Positions 12,101 to 20,810 of a DNA stretch of 64,000 nucleotides are shown in pieces. The position numbers were made by a program, and so were the translations under genes. How positions within the stretch are numbered: position 1 is the stretch's first letter; each line of letters starts with the position of its first letter. Below the pieces are notes generated by a model. The model saw only the letters and a program-made list of their open reading frames with translations. It was not told the DNA's origin and did no database searches. The stretch is from Chrysaora quinquecirrha (taxonomy: Eukaryota; Cnidaria; Scyphozoa; Semaeostomeae; Pelagiidae), in contig JACTAT010000304.1 of NCBI GenBank assembly GCA_014526335.1, positions 107,669-171,668 on the forward strand, read 5' to 3'.

Positions 12101-14288
12101 AATGCAATGCAATGCAATGCAATGCAATGCAATGCAATGCAATGCAATGCAATGCAATGCAATGCAATGCAATGCAATGCAATGCAATGCAATGCAATGC
12201 AATGCAATACTGTGCCTTGGGCGTCACAGACACCAACCTGGTCGGCAGCTCAATCCAAAGGGGACTTTTATTCGAGGAAATACGGCGTGTAGTTCCTCTT
12301 GTTCTATAAATGATCTTCTTTATCCGCAAATCCAAAAAATCTTTTAGTAACAGATTCAGTAATCTTAAGAGGTATAACAATGCAATATTACCTGCTTTCC
12401 AATGCGCTAGAAAAGGAGATACTGGTCTTTGGGTGACTTCTAGTCTTGGAAAGAAAGCATATGATGTGACAACTGAAAGGAAGACGTTCATATTCGATAA
12501 AAACATCAAGTCTCTCTTCTTTGAAATATTTTCGTCCAACATTCTTCATGTTCATCATCAAAATGTCTATAATAGGCCGATTTTCATTGTCGTGGGGAAA
12601 GCAAAGTATAAGCAGATACGGATTGAGACCTTTCAGATAAGACCGACTGGATTTGTATATTGTGTTTTGAACCCCGTTTAATTTTCTGTCGCAAAGCTTT
12701 TCAAAATTTGACTCAACTCGGATTTGAAAAGGTCAAAATTAACTTGAGTAAACCTTTTCAACATGTACTGCAAACACATATTTTTGATAAGTGAATTTTA
12801 CTGTTTCACTATCTGTAATCAGCTAAATTGTCTCTTCGAATTTCAAATTTAAAATTTTAAGTTATCCTTTGTACTTTCAAATATTGTAACGGTTTTGGTA
12901 ACGGTCAAATAATTTTGTTGTAAATAATCACGTCATAATTAGCTTTACTTGAAGCAGAAGATGGGTGAGGTAACCGAAATATGTCTTACAGAGAAATATC
13001 TCGGGGGAGGGAAAGTTGACTAAGTCGAGAATATGGGACATACCACCCAAGACACGAAATCCCTATGCCCACTATTTATACCAAATTCCTGAAAATTTAT
13101 ACCTAAAATATTAACTCGTACACTATTATATATCCTATAATGTACTATAATATGCCAGTCAAAAAAACTTCACCAAAAAAAATGAAAACAAACAAAAATA
13201 AGATCGTTGTTTATAAATTTTATTTATCATCTTCTACAGCACAATTCTAGCAAAAGAGATAAAAAATAAGGGTCAAGGCATGAAAGAAATGTAAATAAAG
13301 AAGAAAAATGATTATTCTGAAGATGGTATTTCGCGAAAATCCTTCTAAAATGTCCCGGCTTAGGCCCACGGGCCTAGCACAAAATTTGGGTCTTAAATTT
13401 TTGTCTTGTGTCTTCTGTCTTGTTTTCTTTGATTTGTGACTATGTTTGATTTGTTGTTTTGCCTATGGGGGTTTCTATGGTGTGTTTTATGTGCATATTG
13501 AATTAAACCTTCATGAAGCACGCAATAAACGTACAGTTAACGTACAATGTCATATGAAAGCACTGTATCATCAATAATGAAAGCGCAGATAAGAACTGAG
13601 GCTCAGCGTTGGTCTTTCCTGGTTAATTCTTGAGGAAACTAGTAGGAAGGATTTTTTTCAGTTTATTGGTAAACTCTGAATAAATCGCATATTCTCCTAA
13701 CAAATGTAGGCATAACTGGTACAGCATTAATGTCCAAATCATTATAAATCATCTGCATTCCCTGCATATCCCATCTTATTATCGCCATATGTGACCATAT
13801 CTTTTTATCAGTTCAATTCTTGAGATAGGAATATCTCTTGCTTATACTGTACAAATGGTCAGAAAATTAAGACCCATGTTTAAACCAAATCATGAAAACA
13901 TTACCTTTTTGGGCGGCACGTCCCAAATACTCAACATATTAAGTACCCTCCCGGGGGAAATACCCATTGTCGTATCTCTGTAAAATACCCGTCACCGCGT
14001 CTTTCCTGCGGAAAACTGAAAGAAACTGAAGAAGAATTGAAGAGCTATGCTAGTATTATAGAATGATAACATAAGATGTTTCCTTCTGGTCTTTCCAAAA
14101 GCGATAAAACAAGTTGCTAGTACTAAGCATTGCTGTTATTGATAAACTCTAGCTCCTAAAAGTGTTTAAGTTCTTTGCCATTAGGCTATCTGTATGAATG
14201 AAATATTGTTCATAAAATTAAAGGAATACTTACTGTAGGAAGCAAATGCAAGGAAGCAGAAAAAGAATATCACGACTTTACGAATCAT
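3186..14288 (-). CDS. Secreted Cys-rich protein with VWC-like modules and an LDL-receptor class A module (multi-exon, 3' end not found)
   Basis: Five minus-strand exons, all joined in phase 1: 14234-14288 (signal peptide, MIRKVVIFFFCFLAFASY), 8716-9159, 7575-7769, 4559-4720 and 3186-3323. Each has AG acceptor and GT donor (several GTAAGT). The 8716-9159 exon has VWC-like spacing (CVRCSCRNGTISC, later CGCAAEGVIRC) and several N-x-S/T sites. The next two exons have CLTCACFKGNPFC and CNYSCIGG...YCASCP. The last is an LDLa core, CDGYPDCEDGTDEENC, with the Ca-binding acidic residues. Phase-1 symmetric exons are typical of secreted modular proteins. The product is probably secreted or membrane-anchored; its ligand is unknown. 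The first intron is about 5 kb and contains a 2-kb microsatellite. No stop codon or poly(A) signal was identified after the LDLa exon. Confidence 0.72.
3978..4255. mobile_element. Tc1/mariner-type MITE, copy 1 (TA target duplication)
   Basis: 278-bp element bounded by TA dinucleotides (3976-3977 and 4256-4257). Termini are inverted repeats of about 25 bp: CAATGCCTGCCAAAAGTCTT at the left, and the complement of CCAAGGACATTTGGCAGGCA at the right. TIR style and TA duplication fit Tc1/mariner MITEs. No transposase. A diverged second copy lies at about 62881-63170, matching along its whole length. It sits in an intron of the LDLa gene. Confidence 0.8.
5290..5570 (-). mobile_element. 3'-end fragment of Penelope-like element family B
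   Basis: Similar to 27975-28190 and 39705-40205. The minus strand still reads VLDSVHIKLAGFCEDRK, matching the C-terminal region VLESVYIKTKRPVLCRQK of the 40-kb copy. The non-coding tail that follows contains TCGAAATGCACCAAT and AACACCAATCAGCT in plus orientation. It is a solo 3' end without RT. Confidence 0.65.
5617..6665. mobile_element. piggyBac-type non-autonomous element (TTAA target site)
   Basis: Flanked on both sides by TTAA (5613-5616 and 6666-6669). The termini are CCCTTTCCTGCATGA and its exact complement TCATGCAGGAAAGGG. The TTAA duplication with CCC...GGG ends is the signature of piggyBac elements. The 1049-bp interior is AT-rich, lacks a transposase frame and carries three copies of the palindrome TTGTTGTACAACAA (about 5752, 6290 and 6637), the outer two just inside the ends. 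It lies in an intron of the LDLa gene. Confidence 0.85.
7210..7540. mobile_element. MITE with G-rich interior and TA duplication
   Basis: Inverted termini CTCTTAGGTGCCTAATTGCC (left) and GGCAATTAGGCACCTAAGAG (right) are perfect over 20 bp and flanked by TA (7208-7209 and 7541-7542), as expected for Tc1/mariner-type MITEs. The interior repeats the phrase AATTAGCGGGGG several times. The right end is only about 30 bp from the splice donor of the 7575-7769 exon of the LDLa gene. Confidence 0.8.
9400..10225 (+). mobile_element. 5'-truncated LINE, RT C-terminal region and 3' end
   Basis: The plus strand reads, with several frame breaks, TKTKYLGLSIDDNLRL, LSAIKKLKDILS, LAAVYRALVESHLR, LDALQKLQTREK and then an intact stretch 9806-10108 (YDRLVMTHKILHGNCPENL...STWNEIPRQYRDLNSL). 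This is the typical region after the RT palm of CR1/Jockey-type LINEs (TKYLG motif; closing W-N-x-P/L-x-x-R block). About 115 bp of 3' UTR follows and runs directly into a pentanucleotide repeat at 10226, as expected for a LINE 3' simple-repeat tail. Confidence 0.8.
10226..12210. repeat. 2-kb pentanucleotide microsatellite with three composition zones
   Basis: Three contiguous zones of 5-bp repeats: AATAC units from 10226 to about 11535, mainly AATGT units (mixed with AATGC) to about 11990, then AATGC units to 12210. Occasional 1-4 bp interruptions reset the register (for example near 10596, 11724 and 11868). It abuts the 3' end of the LINE and lies in intron 1 of the minus-strand LDLa gene. 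Because 5 is not a multiple of 3 and the unit has no stop codons, long meaningless frames run through it on both strands. Confidence 0.97.
12960..14000. mobile_element. Foldback/TIR element with CCCGGG-rich ends, larger copy
   Basis: The left arm (about 12960-13050) and the right arm (about 13912-14000) are imperfect inverted repeats, with ACAGAGA, CGGGGGAGGG and ATATGGGAC..ACCACCC on the left matching the complement of the right arm. The same arm motifs (ACGTGCC.CCCA, CCCGGGGG) appear in the 22770-23187 element. The interior is AT-rich with no transposase seen. It ends about 230 bp from the signal-peptide exon of the LDLa gene. Confidence 0.5.
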
Positions 14289-14300
14289 GGCTTTCGTTTG

Positions 14301-15350
14301 AAATAGTTATTTTTCGCATAAAGTTATGTTTTATGGATACTAAATATCGATTTTACTATTAAATATTAAAAAGACGTTTATTGATACAAATAGAGAATCT
14401 TCTTGTAAGGTAAAAACGAATCACAGCGCCGCGGAAATTTGAAAGGATGTCAGAGCCGATTCCTATTCATTCGACATACAAATGGCAGATTCCACCTGTC
14501 AGTTGTAAAAACAAAGTTTCAATCAAAATGTTCTATTTGTTGAAAGAAGCAAGTCCCGATTAAGGAGCTCCCTGTGTCATGTTTAAACATATTAGCTATC
14601 GAATAATAAGATGCGGTTATCGAACGATTGCGAGGTCAATGCTGAAAAATATTCGAACCGAAGCATGACGCACGGACCGATCGTAGTGAGGTCCGTACAA
14701 GAAGTTTTCCCGCACTGACCAACCATTCTGAAGTTCATCTGATGAGAAAAACATCACCAGATCTCATTTGACAGACAATGGTGACTACACAGCGCTGAGG
14801 GACTGCTTTTGCATTGCCAATTGCTATTTCTTTTCCATGCCGCTATTAATTTGTCTGGAACAAACGTATATTTTCAAATATATTTTCAAGACGTGCATAG
14901 TGAAAGGCAACAATGTAAAATTATAAAACAAAGTTGGAACAATGAAGAAATGGCGTTTGTTGTGCTTTGAAGTTCACAAACACCAACTGCATGTTAATGT
15001 AAATGCGCAGAGAGCTTCCTAAATAAGGGAAATTTTTGTCCATAGGAAAAGAATAATTTAAAAAAATTTTATGCAGGCAACTTATCTAGCTACATTTTTC
15101 AGCGAAGCAACTTCAAAAGAGGATTCTACGATTCAGCAAAAGGTAGAAAATCTTACAAGAAGAAGCATCTAGAAAATACTTTCTACAAGCTCTGTCATGT
15201 CACAAACCCCCTGATTCCCCGAAAAACCAACACTGGAGCAGATGTACATACAAATGAAATTTCTTTTAAGTAACTTCATAATAGATCATTCATTCAATTA
15301 AATTTACTTGACAATTAAAATCAATAGCATAATTCGAATCAAAACACAAG
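14301..15350. other. Intergenic region upstream of the LDLa gene
   Basis: No gene recognised. This must contain the promoter of the minus-strand LDLa gene (start codon at 14288), but I see no convincing TATA box. AT-rich, with no long frame and no clear repeat. Confidence 0.4.
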
Positions 15351-15365
15351 GTTGTGTGGGTCCAA

Positions 15366-16318
15366 TTAAGAGCAAGTGCAGTGTGTTTCTGGGCAGTTTC
15401 CCAGTGCACAGTTCGCTTTGCACTATTCATTCATGCCAGAATTATTAGCCCATGGACCTTTAGCTCTGCATTCACCAGTAGGAGGATTAGTTGGCTGCTG
15501 TGTCACCGGTCCTTCTGTTTCTGGCCCATCTGTAACCAGCCCATCAGTATCTGGCCCATCCGTCTCTTGTCTGGGTTTCTCTGTTGTGACAGGTGGAAAT
15601 TTTGGGATGACGCCTCCTGTTAATGCAGCTTTGACAGCATTCATAAGAGGATACGGCCCTTGGCCACAGAACTGTTCACTGAAATCGTCAAGATCCTAAG
15701 CCCAGAACATAGCGCCAAGCAGGCCTTTTTTCTTGATGAGGGCAACCTTGTCCATTAATCTCATTCGATTGTCAAAGCAAATCCATTCATCTCGCGTGTA
15801 TATTGACCACGTCGACCAGCCTGTCCAAGACCATTGTTCTCTTTGTTTGCCAATGTGAATGTACGTCCATATGTTCCCATACCTAACGCAAGCTCCTTTG
15901 CAGGAGCTCCAAGCTTCATCCAGTAGCCTAAAGCGAATTTGACAGTGAGAGTGTCTGTTCCTTTCATTGCTGTGTGATCGCCTGTTTTCTTGTCCCATAT
16001 TCCATGTAAGTTTTAGGCCATAATGTTGATCCAGTCGAGCGATTTTGATATTCTGTCAACTTCATATCCATTATCAATTGTTGATTTTCGAGCTGAAACT
16101 GCAGCGGTGAGTAGGAGACGATCGTTTCCGGTCTCGGCCGCTTCTTTCTCGAACGCAGCCCTGAGCTCGTCGCAGAGGACAGTAAAACGCTGTTTATCTC
16201 CAGGTGGTGAATTTCCAAGGCCTCCGGGGTATTCCCAGTCCAGATCCAAACCATCGAATCCCCATTTTCTCAAATGATCAATAAAAGATTCAATGAAAAT
16301 CTTTCGGTTTGCTGTCGT
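15366..16318 (-). pseudogene. Intronless, broken GH18 chitinase (processed-type pseudogene)
   Basis: The minus strand encodes the core of a glycoside hydrolase 18 chitinase without introns: [21 protein letters not shown] (DxxDxDxE catalytic motif intact), [36 protein letters not shown] with YGRTFTLA, then GLLGAMFWA and DLDDFSEQFCGQGPYPL. A TDGP-rich linker and a Cys-rich tail (CRAKGPWANNSGMNE, CKANCALGNCPETHC) end the frame. It is broken by a stop replacing the Tyr of the MxYD motif, a stop between FWA and DLDD, a stop in the Cys tail, and an internal deletion with frameshift near 15780. The N-terminal half, with signal peptide and first barrel strands, is missing. Lack of introns in an intron-rich genome suggests a retrocopy; simple decay of a single-exon fragment is also possible. 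Confidence 0.88.
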
Positions 16319-16368
16319 GCTTGTCTTCTGGTTTATTAAATGAATCCCCATCAACATCATATATCAAT

Positions 16369-16450
16369 CTGTGATGGCCGAGTGGCTAGGGAATTTGAAT
16401 AGAAATCAAATGGGGTATTCCTGCGCAGGCTCAAATTCTGCTTACAGCGT
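16369..16450 (+). pseudogene. tRNA-Ser-like pseudogene, copy 1 (AGA-like anticodon)
   Basis: Same unit as the neighbours but with a degraded D-arm (GGCTAGGGAA), loop ATAGAAA giving an AGA triplet, box B altered to GCTCAAATTCT, and a weakened acceptor. Probably not functional. Confidence 0.65.
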
Positions 16451-16528
16451 ACATTTTGTGCCTTGTTTGGCATTCCGAGTCCCGGTCTTCTTGTCTGTTA
16501 TTTGTATAACATCAAAATCATATATCAA

Positions 16529-16610
16529 GTTGTGATGGCCGAGTGGTTAAGGCGTTTGACTTGAAATCAAATGGGATATTCCCACGCAGGTTCAAATCCT
16601 GCTCTCAGCG
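16529..16610 (+). tRNA. tRNA-Ser (anticodon TGA), copy 2
   Basis: 82-nt class II tRNA. Box A TGGCCGAGTGG, anticodon stem TTTGA/TCAAA around the loop CTTGAAA (anticodon TGA), long variable arm, T-arm GCAGG-TTCAAAT-CCTGC, acceptor GTTGTGA pairing TCTCAGC with one T-T mismatch. A run of six T follows as pol III terminator. The acceptor mismatch makes activity uncertain. Confidence 0.8.
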
Positions 16611-16690
16611 TTCATTTTTTGCCTTTTTTGGCATTACGAGTCCTGGTCTTCTGGTTTATTATTTGAATCATCATCAACATCATATATCAA

Positions 16691-16756
16691 GGTTAAGGCG
16701 TTTGACTAGAAATCAAATGGGATACTCCCGCGCAGGTTCAAATCCTGCTCGCAGCG
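16691..16756 (+). pseudogene. tRNA-Ser-like pseudogene, copy 3 (5' truncated)
   Basis: Starts in the D-loop (GGTTAAGGCG); the acceptor strand and box A start are deleted. The anticodon loop CTAGAAA gives AGA. The T-arm is intact. Confidence 0.8.
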
Positions 16757-16836
16757 TACATTTTGTGCCTGTTTTGGTATGCCAAATCCCAGTCTTCTGG
16801 TTTGATATTTGAATCAACATCAACATCATATATCAA

Positions 16837-16918
16837 GCTGTGATGGCCGAGTGGTTAAGGCGTTTGACTTGAAATCAAATGGGATGTTCCCGCGCAGGGT
16901 CAAATCCTGCTCGCAGCG
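16837..16918 (+). tRNA. tRNA-Ser (anticodon TGA), copy 4, best folded
   Basis: 82 nt. Acceptor GCTGTGA pairs fully with TCGCAGC (one T-G wobble), box A is intact, the anticodon loop is CTTGAAA, and the class II variable arm is present. The T-loop reads GTCAAAT rather than TTCAAAT, an unusual first base in box B. TTTT follows shortly downstream. Confidence 0.8.
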
Positions 16919-16998
16919 TACATTTTGTACTTGTTTTGGTATACAAAATCCCAGCCTTCAGGTTTGTTTTTTGAATCGCCATCAAAATCTTATATCAA

Positions 16999-17027
16999 GC
17001 TGTGACAGCTGAGTGGTTAAGGCGTTT
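16999..17027 (+). pseudogene. tRNA-Ser-like fragment, copy 5 (3' lost)
   Basis: Only GCTGTGACAGCTGAGTGGTT and the following AAGGCGTT remain; unrelated sequence (GTGATGGTCATTATCC) follows. Confidence 0.8.
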
Positions 17028-17030
17028 TTG

Positions 17031-18269
17031 TGATGGTCATTATCCTGGTGGTTGACGTGTCAATTATCATCATGACCATAATCATCATCATCATTAGTAT
17101 TTTGTGAGCGTTGCAACGCCATTTTTCTCACATTGTGACAATGTTATTATCATGTTCCACTGCGGCTTTAACTTGTCGAGTCTATTCTTGGTCATAAATT
17201 TTTTTCTCGGGCTACAAAATTTCCGAGTTGGCTAAACTTACAGAAATCAAGAGGAAATGTCGTAGAAAATACAATAATCTTGGAAAAATTTTGAGAAAAA
17301 CTAAATTTTTAACAATAATTGTCTTAATGCGTTCACATTTCACACCTACCCTCTCACTCGTTTGTTGACCAAATAGCATAAAAAATTTTTATTATTAAAC
17401 ATTGAACCAAGTGGGAACTAGATAGTGATGGCTAAGCTGAGCATAAGGAATTGCTTGCTAATCTTGCTACACGCAGTTTTTTTTATAAGAAACTTCGCTC
17501 GGCTCAAGTTAAAAAAGTTGCTTATTTTTGGACTTTTTATGGCCCCCTTTTAGTAGCAAAAGTTGCTTAGTAGTCAGGGGCGGTCTGGCAGGGATGCTAG
17601 GTTGCGATTGCAACCCGGGCTTTCTTATTATAGGGTCTTCAACAAACTGTTTCTGTTGTTTCTTGAGCAAATCTTTTCGATTTTAAAGAGATTTGGATTG
17701 GTTTCGCTTAGTATGAAAACAGGTGAAAATAACAGAAATTGTTTCTCAATGCAGATAGTTGGACAGGAGTAAAAAAAATCAGCATATGCGCACAAAAATA
17801 TGGAAGCAAAATTTATAGAAATGCGAAAATATGTATAAAGGGAGGCGATTTTGCCATTGAAATATCGAATATTAGAAAAGAAGTATTTTACATGAAAAGT
17901 AGCCATTGCATCGAATTGATTTTTACAGAGGAGCTCGCTAGATGCAACTGACATGAAAAATCGCTATAGTAAAAACAGGCCCCTCGCCCCTTTTACTGGA
18001 TATAGCAACCCTTGAGATTTGCTGCCAGTCCGTCTCTGTTAGTAGTTGCTTATTTTTAACTGTATCTTTCTGCCCTAAGAATATTATAGAGACTAGAAAA
18101 GCAGCAAAATCTATCATTGCACATAAAATGATTTGAAACATTTCTCCTTGCTGATATTGTTACCATTAGAGACTTTGTATTGAAAGTAAACGGAAACACC
18201 TCAATGAAAGTTTCACTTAACTAGAAACACTCCGTTGATATGCAAGTTTTGACGATAAATGAATGGAAA
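17031..18269. other. Intergenic, no gene recognised
   Basis: AT-rich. Around 17475-17580 there is one end of the TTTTTTATAAGAAAC MITE family (see 20401-20810). Short open frames around 17628-17954 overlap on both strands and resemble no family I know. Confidence 0.4.
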
Positions 18270-18271
18270 TA

Positions 18272-18949
18272 CAGTTGAAATCCGCTATCTCGACTGCCCG
18301 CTATCTCGAACATTCGAATTTTCTGCTGAACTGGATAAAGGTCACTGATCCCAGTTTCATCAAACAAGTCAGTTATTTTGCAAATAGGAGTTCTTGGTAA
18401 TCTGCTTCATTCCTACAATATCGTTGAACTTGAGATAATGATGATGCAGCAAACCTTCTTGTGCTAAAAACAGACAGACATTATTGACATGGCCATACTT
18501 CTGGGTGGGCAAGACAGTTAGAACGATAAAGGCTATTTTTTTGCCAGAAATTTCTTGTAAAGCATCGGTCAAACTGTTCCTTCCGACAGCAGCATGGTTA
18601 CACTCTGATACTGGCAATCCATCGTGGGTTCTGAGCCTCGTCGACTGTAAACATGGGCAGCATATTATCTGACTGTTGTTATTCTTGCTGACGAACTTAT
18701 TGGCATATTTTCAGCCTTTCTCTTTATCTAGTTCAGCAGAAATTTTAGAAAAGTTCGAGATAAAGAACAGTTTTTCCACCATGGGAAATCGAATATGGTT
18801 CAAGACAGCGAATGTTCGAGGTAACGGAATTTGAGATGGCAGATGATTTATCTATATAAAGTCTCATATAAAAACGAGGGGAACTGGGAAATCGTTCGAG
18901 ATAGCGAATGTTCGAGATAGCGGGCAGTTGAGATAGCGGATGTCAGCTG
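18272..18949 (-). mobile_element. pogo/Tigger-like DNA transposon, internally deleted
   Basis: TA target duplication (18270-18271 and 18950-18951). Long inverted termini: CAGTTGAAATCCGCTATCTC at the left and the complement of GAGATAGCGGATGTCAGCTG at the right, with two further shared phrases (CCGCTATCTCGAAC) inside. The interior on minus retains a piece readable across two frames as GKKIAFIV then NCLAHPEVWP, resembling the second catalytic block (I-x-D-N-C-P-A-H-P) of pogo/Tigger DDE transposases. 678 bp, non-autonomous. Superfamily assignment rests on the TA site plus that weak coding match. Confidence 0.72.
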
Positions 18950-19366
18950 TAGTATAAATTGGATACGGGTATGCGCCGCCCATATGGGCGGGTTTCTGGC
19001 CCTGAAATTCATGGCACAGTATGATTTTTGCTAATTTTTTGTCCAAGAATGTAGTCTGGCCAGTCTGGCCAGGCTCTTAAACCTACCTGTACCTCGTACT
19101 GCCTCCATGTTGCTATATTAGACACTTTGATTTACATTTGTATTAATCAGCTGTAAACGTTCTTTTCATGAACACATTGAATTTTAGATTAGATGCTTTC
19201 AAACACCTTTCAACTGTCTCTGCACTTTTTGATTGTTTCGAAGCAGAATTAAAGGTATCTTTCGAAAGTTATGTCTTCCCATTTTTTGCCAGATTTTTGT
19301 CTGTGCATTGCTCTAAAGCTGGATAGCGTTTGATATGCTCACTCAATTGCATTTATTCTCTTGCAG

Positions 19367-20348
19367 GCACTGGTTGAAGGTTTGTACCTTGGTTCTATCC
19401 AAAGCTGCAGGAATGTTAGATATGACAAGATCAGAAAGGAATTATACTGTTTCATAGCTGGAATACCGTTCGACGTTGTAAGTGCATGTACTTTGTAAAT
19501 CTCTATCATATCTATGATATATTACGTTGCAATGAACAGCGGAAACATTTTCAGGCATACTAAGTATGCTATACTATATACTGCTCTAAGTATACTAAGT
19601 ATACTACTGCTAAGTATGCTGAAAAATGTTTCCGTGTTCATCGCAGTTGTGAAGCTATGTAATACTCAAAGATATATTAAGTACAATAAATTTTTCTGTA
19701 ATTTAGATTAAATAAGCCTTTCCATGTTCTTGTTTTGCCCAGGATGAGTATATTATTGGTAAAGTCGCTGACTGGATAGAGCAAGGAGAGGTGGAGACAA
19801 TAGTCGATGGTCGCCGAAGAGATGACTTCTTCTGTCACATTGCAATAAGAGAGGTATGTGTATGTCATGCAAATAAGTTTATCATGTACCTAAAAACTGA
19901 GTGAGATTCTCTTCGTGCATTGAATGGGTATTATCTTCGTTAAACGTCATTTTCTATAGTTCATTGCAATAGGATTTCTAAACACTGTCACTGGAGATAT
20001 GATCTAGGAATCATTTGATTTTTCCGTTCACAAAGTGTTTTCTACTATTCTTCCAGGCTAATGCTCGGTCCGGGAAGGTTAAACCTTCCTGTCAGAGTAG
20101 ATGGTCCTTTAGTTGAAGTAAAACTTTTTGAACTTGTCGATGTTGAAGATTTGGTTGTGTTCTTTGTCATGGCGACATTTTTTCTTGTTTTGTATATAGA
20201 AAAAATTATGTTGCAAGGATTAATAAACGTCTCCGTTATTTAGGTTCAAATGTATCTAATCATTAAAGAAGTGAAAGTTGGAAGACTGACTGCTGAAAGG
20301 GCTGTACGAAAGTTTCTTGCACCGCACTATCCATCGCCAGGAGATTGA
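19367..20348 (+). CDS. 3' exons of an unrecognised plus-strand gene
   Basis: Three phase-0 exons with good splice sites: 19367-19477 (ALVEGLYLGSIQSC..., after CTCTTGCAG, donor GTAAGT), 19743-19853 (DEYIIGKVADWIEQGEVETI..., donor GTATGT) and 20244-20348 (VQMYLIIKEVKVGRLTAERA..., ending HYPSPGD and TGA). Both internal exons are 111 bp. An alternative last exon could start at 20057 after TTCTTCCAG and stop within about 60 bp. I do not recognise the family; the segment is soluble, mixed charged, with no Cys pattern. The 5' exons were not found and may lie left of the pogo-like element. Confidence 0.6.
19531..19648. repeat. Small palindromic MITE in an intron
   Basis: Arms ATGAACAGCGGAAACATTTT and the complement of AAAAATGTTTCCGTGTTCAT surround a core of TAAGTATACT-type repeats. 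A degenerate relative of one arm occurs near 40212-40265. Confidence 0.6.
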
Positions 20349-20400
20349 TTTTAATAGAACAATAATAGATATAATAGTGTTTCTTGTTTTATTTCACGCT

Positions 20401-20810
20401 TACGCGCTTTTTTTTTATAAGGAACCTACTTCAAGGCCTAGTTCTTAAAGTTCCTTATTTTTGGGCCTCTTTTGAGGCAATTGTAGTTCCAAAAGTTCCT
20501 TAATAGTTCCTTAATTTTAACTGCACATACAGTGGTCTTAACAATAAAAGAGAGACATTTGCATTTGAGCAAAGCTCGAGACTACTCAAAGAAACATTGG
20601 ATACATGCTTAACGTACAATTTATGTGATTTTCGACTGCAAATGAATGGAACCGGCTTTCTAATTCTTGATTATTTGCAGTGATAAAAGTATTCAACATT
20701 CAAAAGTTCCTTTATGATTTTCTCTTTAGTAGTATAAGTTCTTTAAATTTTCGGGCCTTCTACATGTAGGTTTTCTTATAAAGTGGTTACTTATAAAAAA
20801 AAAGCGTGTA
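20401..20810. mobile_element. MITE with TTTTTTTTTATAAG termini
   Basis: Inverted termini TACGCGCTTTTTTTTTATAA (left) and TTATAAAAAAAAAGCGTGTA (right), 410 bp. The interior contains several GTTCCTTA/AGTTCCTTAA phrases. It starts about 50 bp after the stop of the preceding gene. Related ends occur at 17475-17580, 22030-22140 and 23845-24215. No transposase, and no certain target duplication. Confidence 0.7.

Larger units (their letters stand above)
16319..17030 (+). repeat. Tandem tRNA-Ser repeat unit, about 155-160 bp per copy, five copies
   Basis: Five tandem units, each with a tRNA-Ser-like gene and a flank containing CATCATATATCAA upstream and GCGTACATTTTGTGCC downstream. tRNA starts are at 16369, 16529, (16691, truncated), 16837 and 16999. 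The first unit begins exactly where the chitinase relic ends, and the last is broken off inside the D-arm at about 17027. This is local tandem duplication of a tRNA gene with its flanks; copies differ by point changes. Confidence 0.9.

Noticed and set aside
10105..12542. Open frames of 450-780 codons on both strands
   Set aside because: Pure consequence of a 5-bp repeat without stop codons; no coding signal beyond the repeat.
12310..12681. 123-codon plus-strand frame
   Set aside because: The opposite strand is equally open, there is no recognisable motif and no splice or promoter context; intronic to the LDLa gene.
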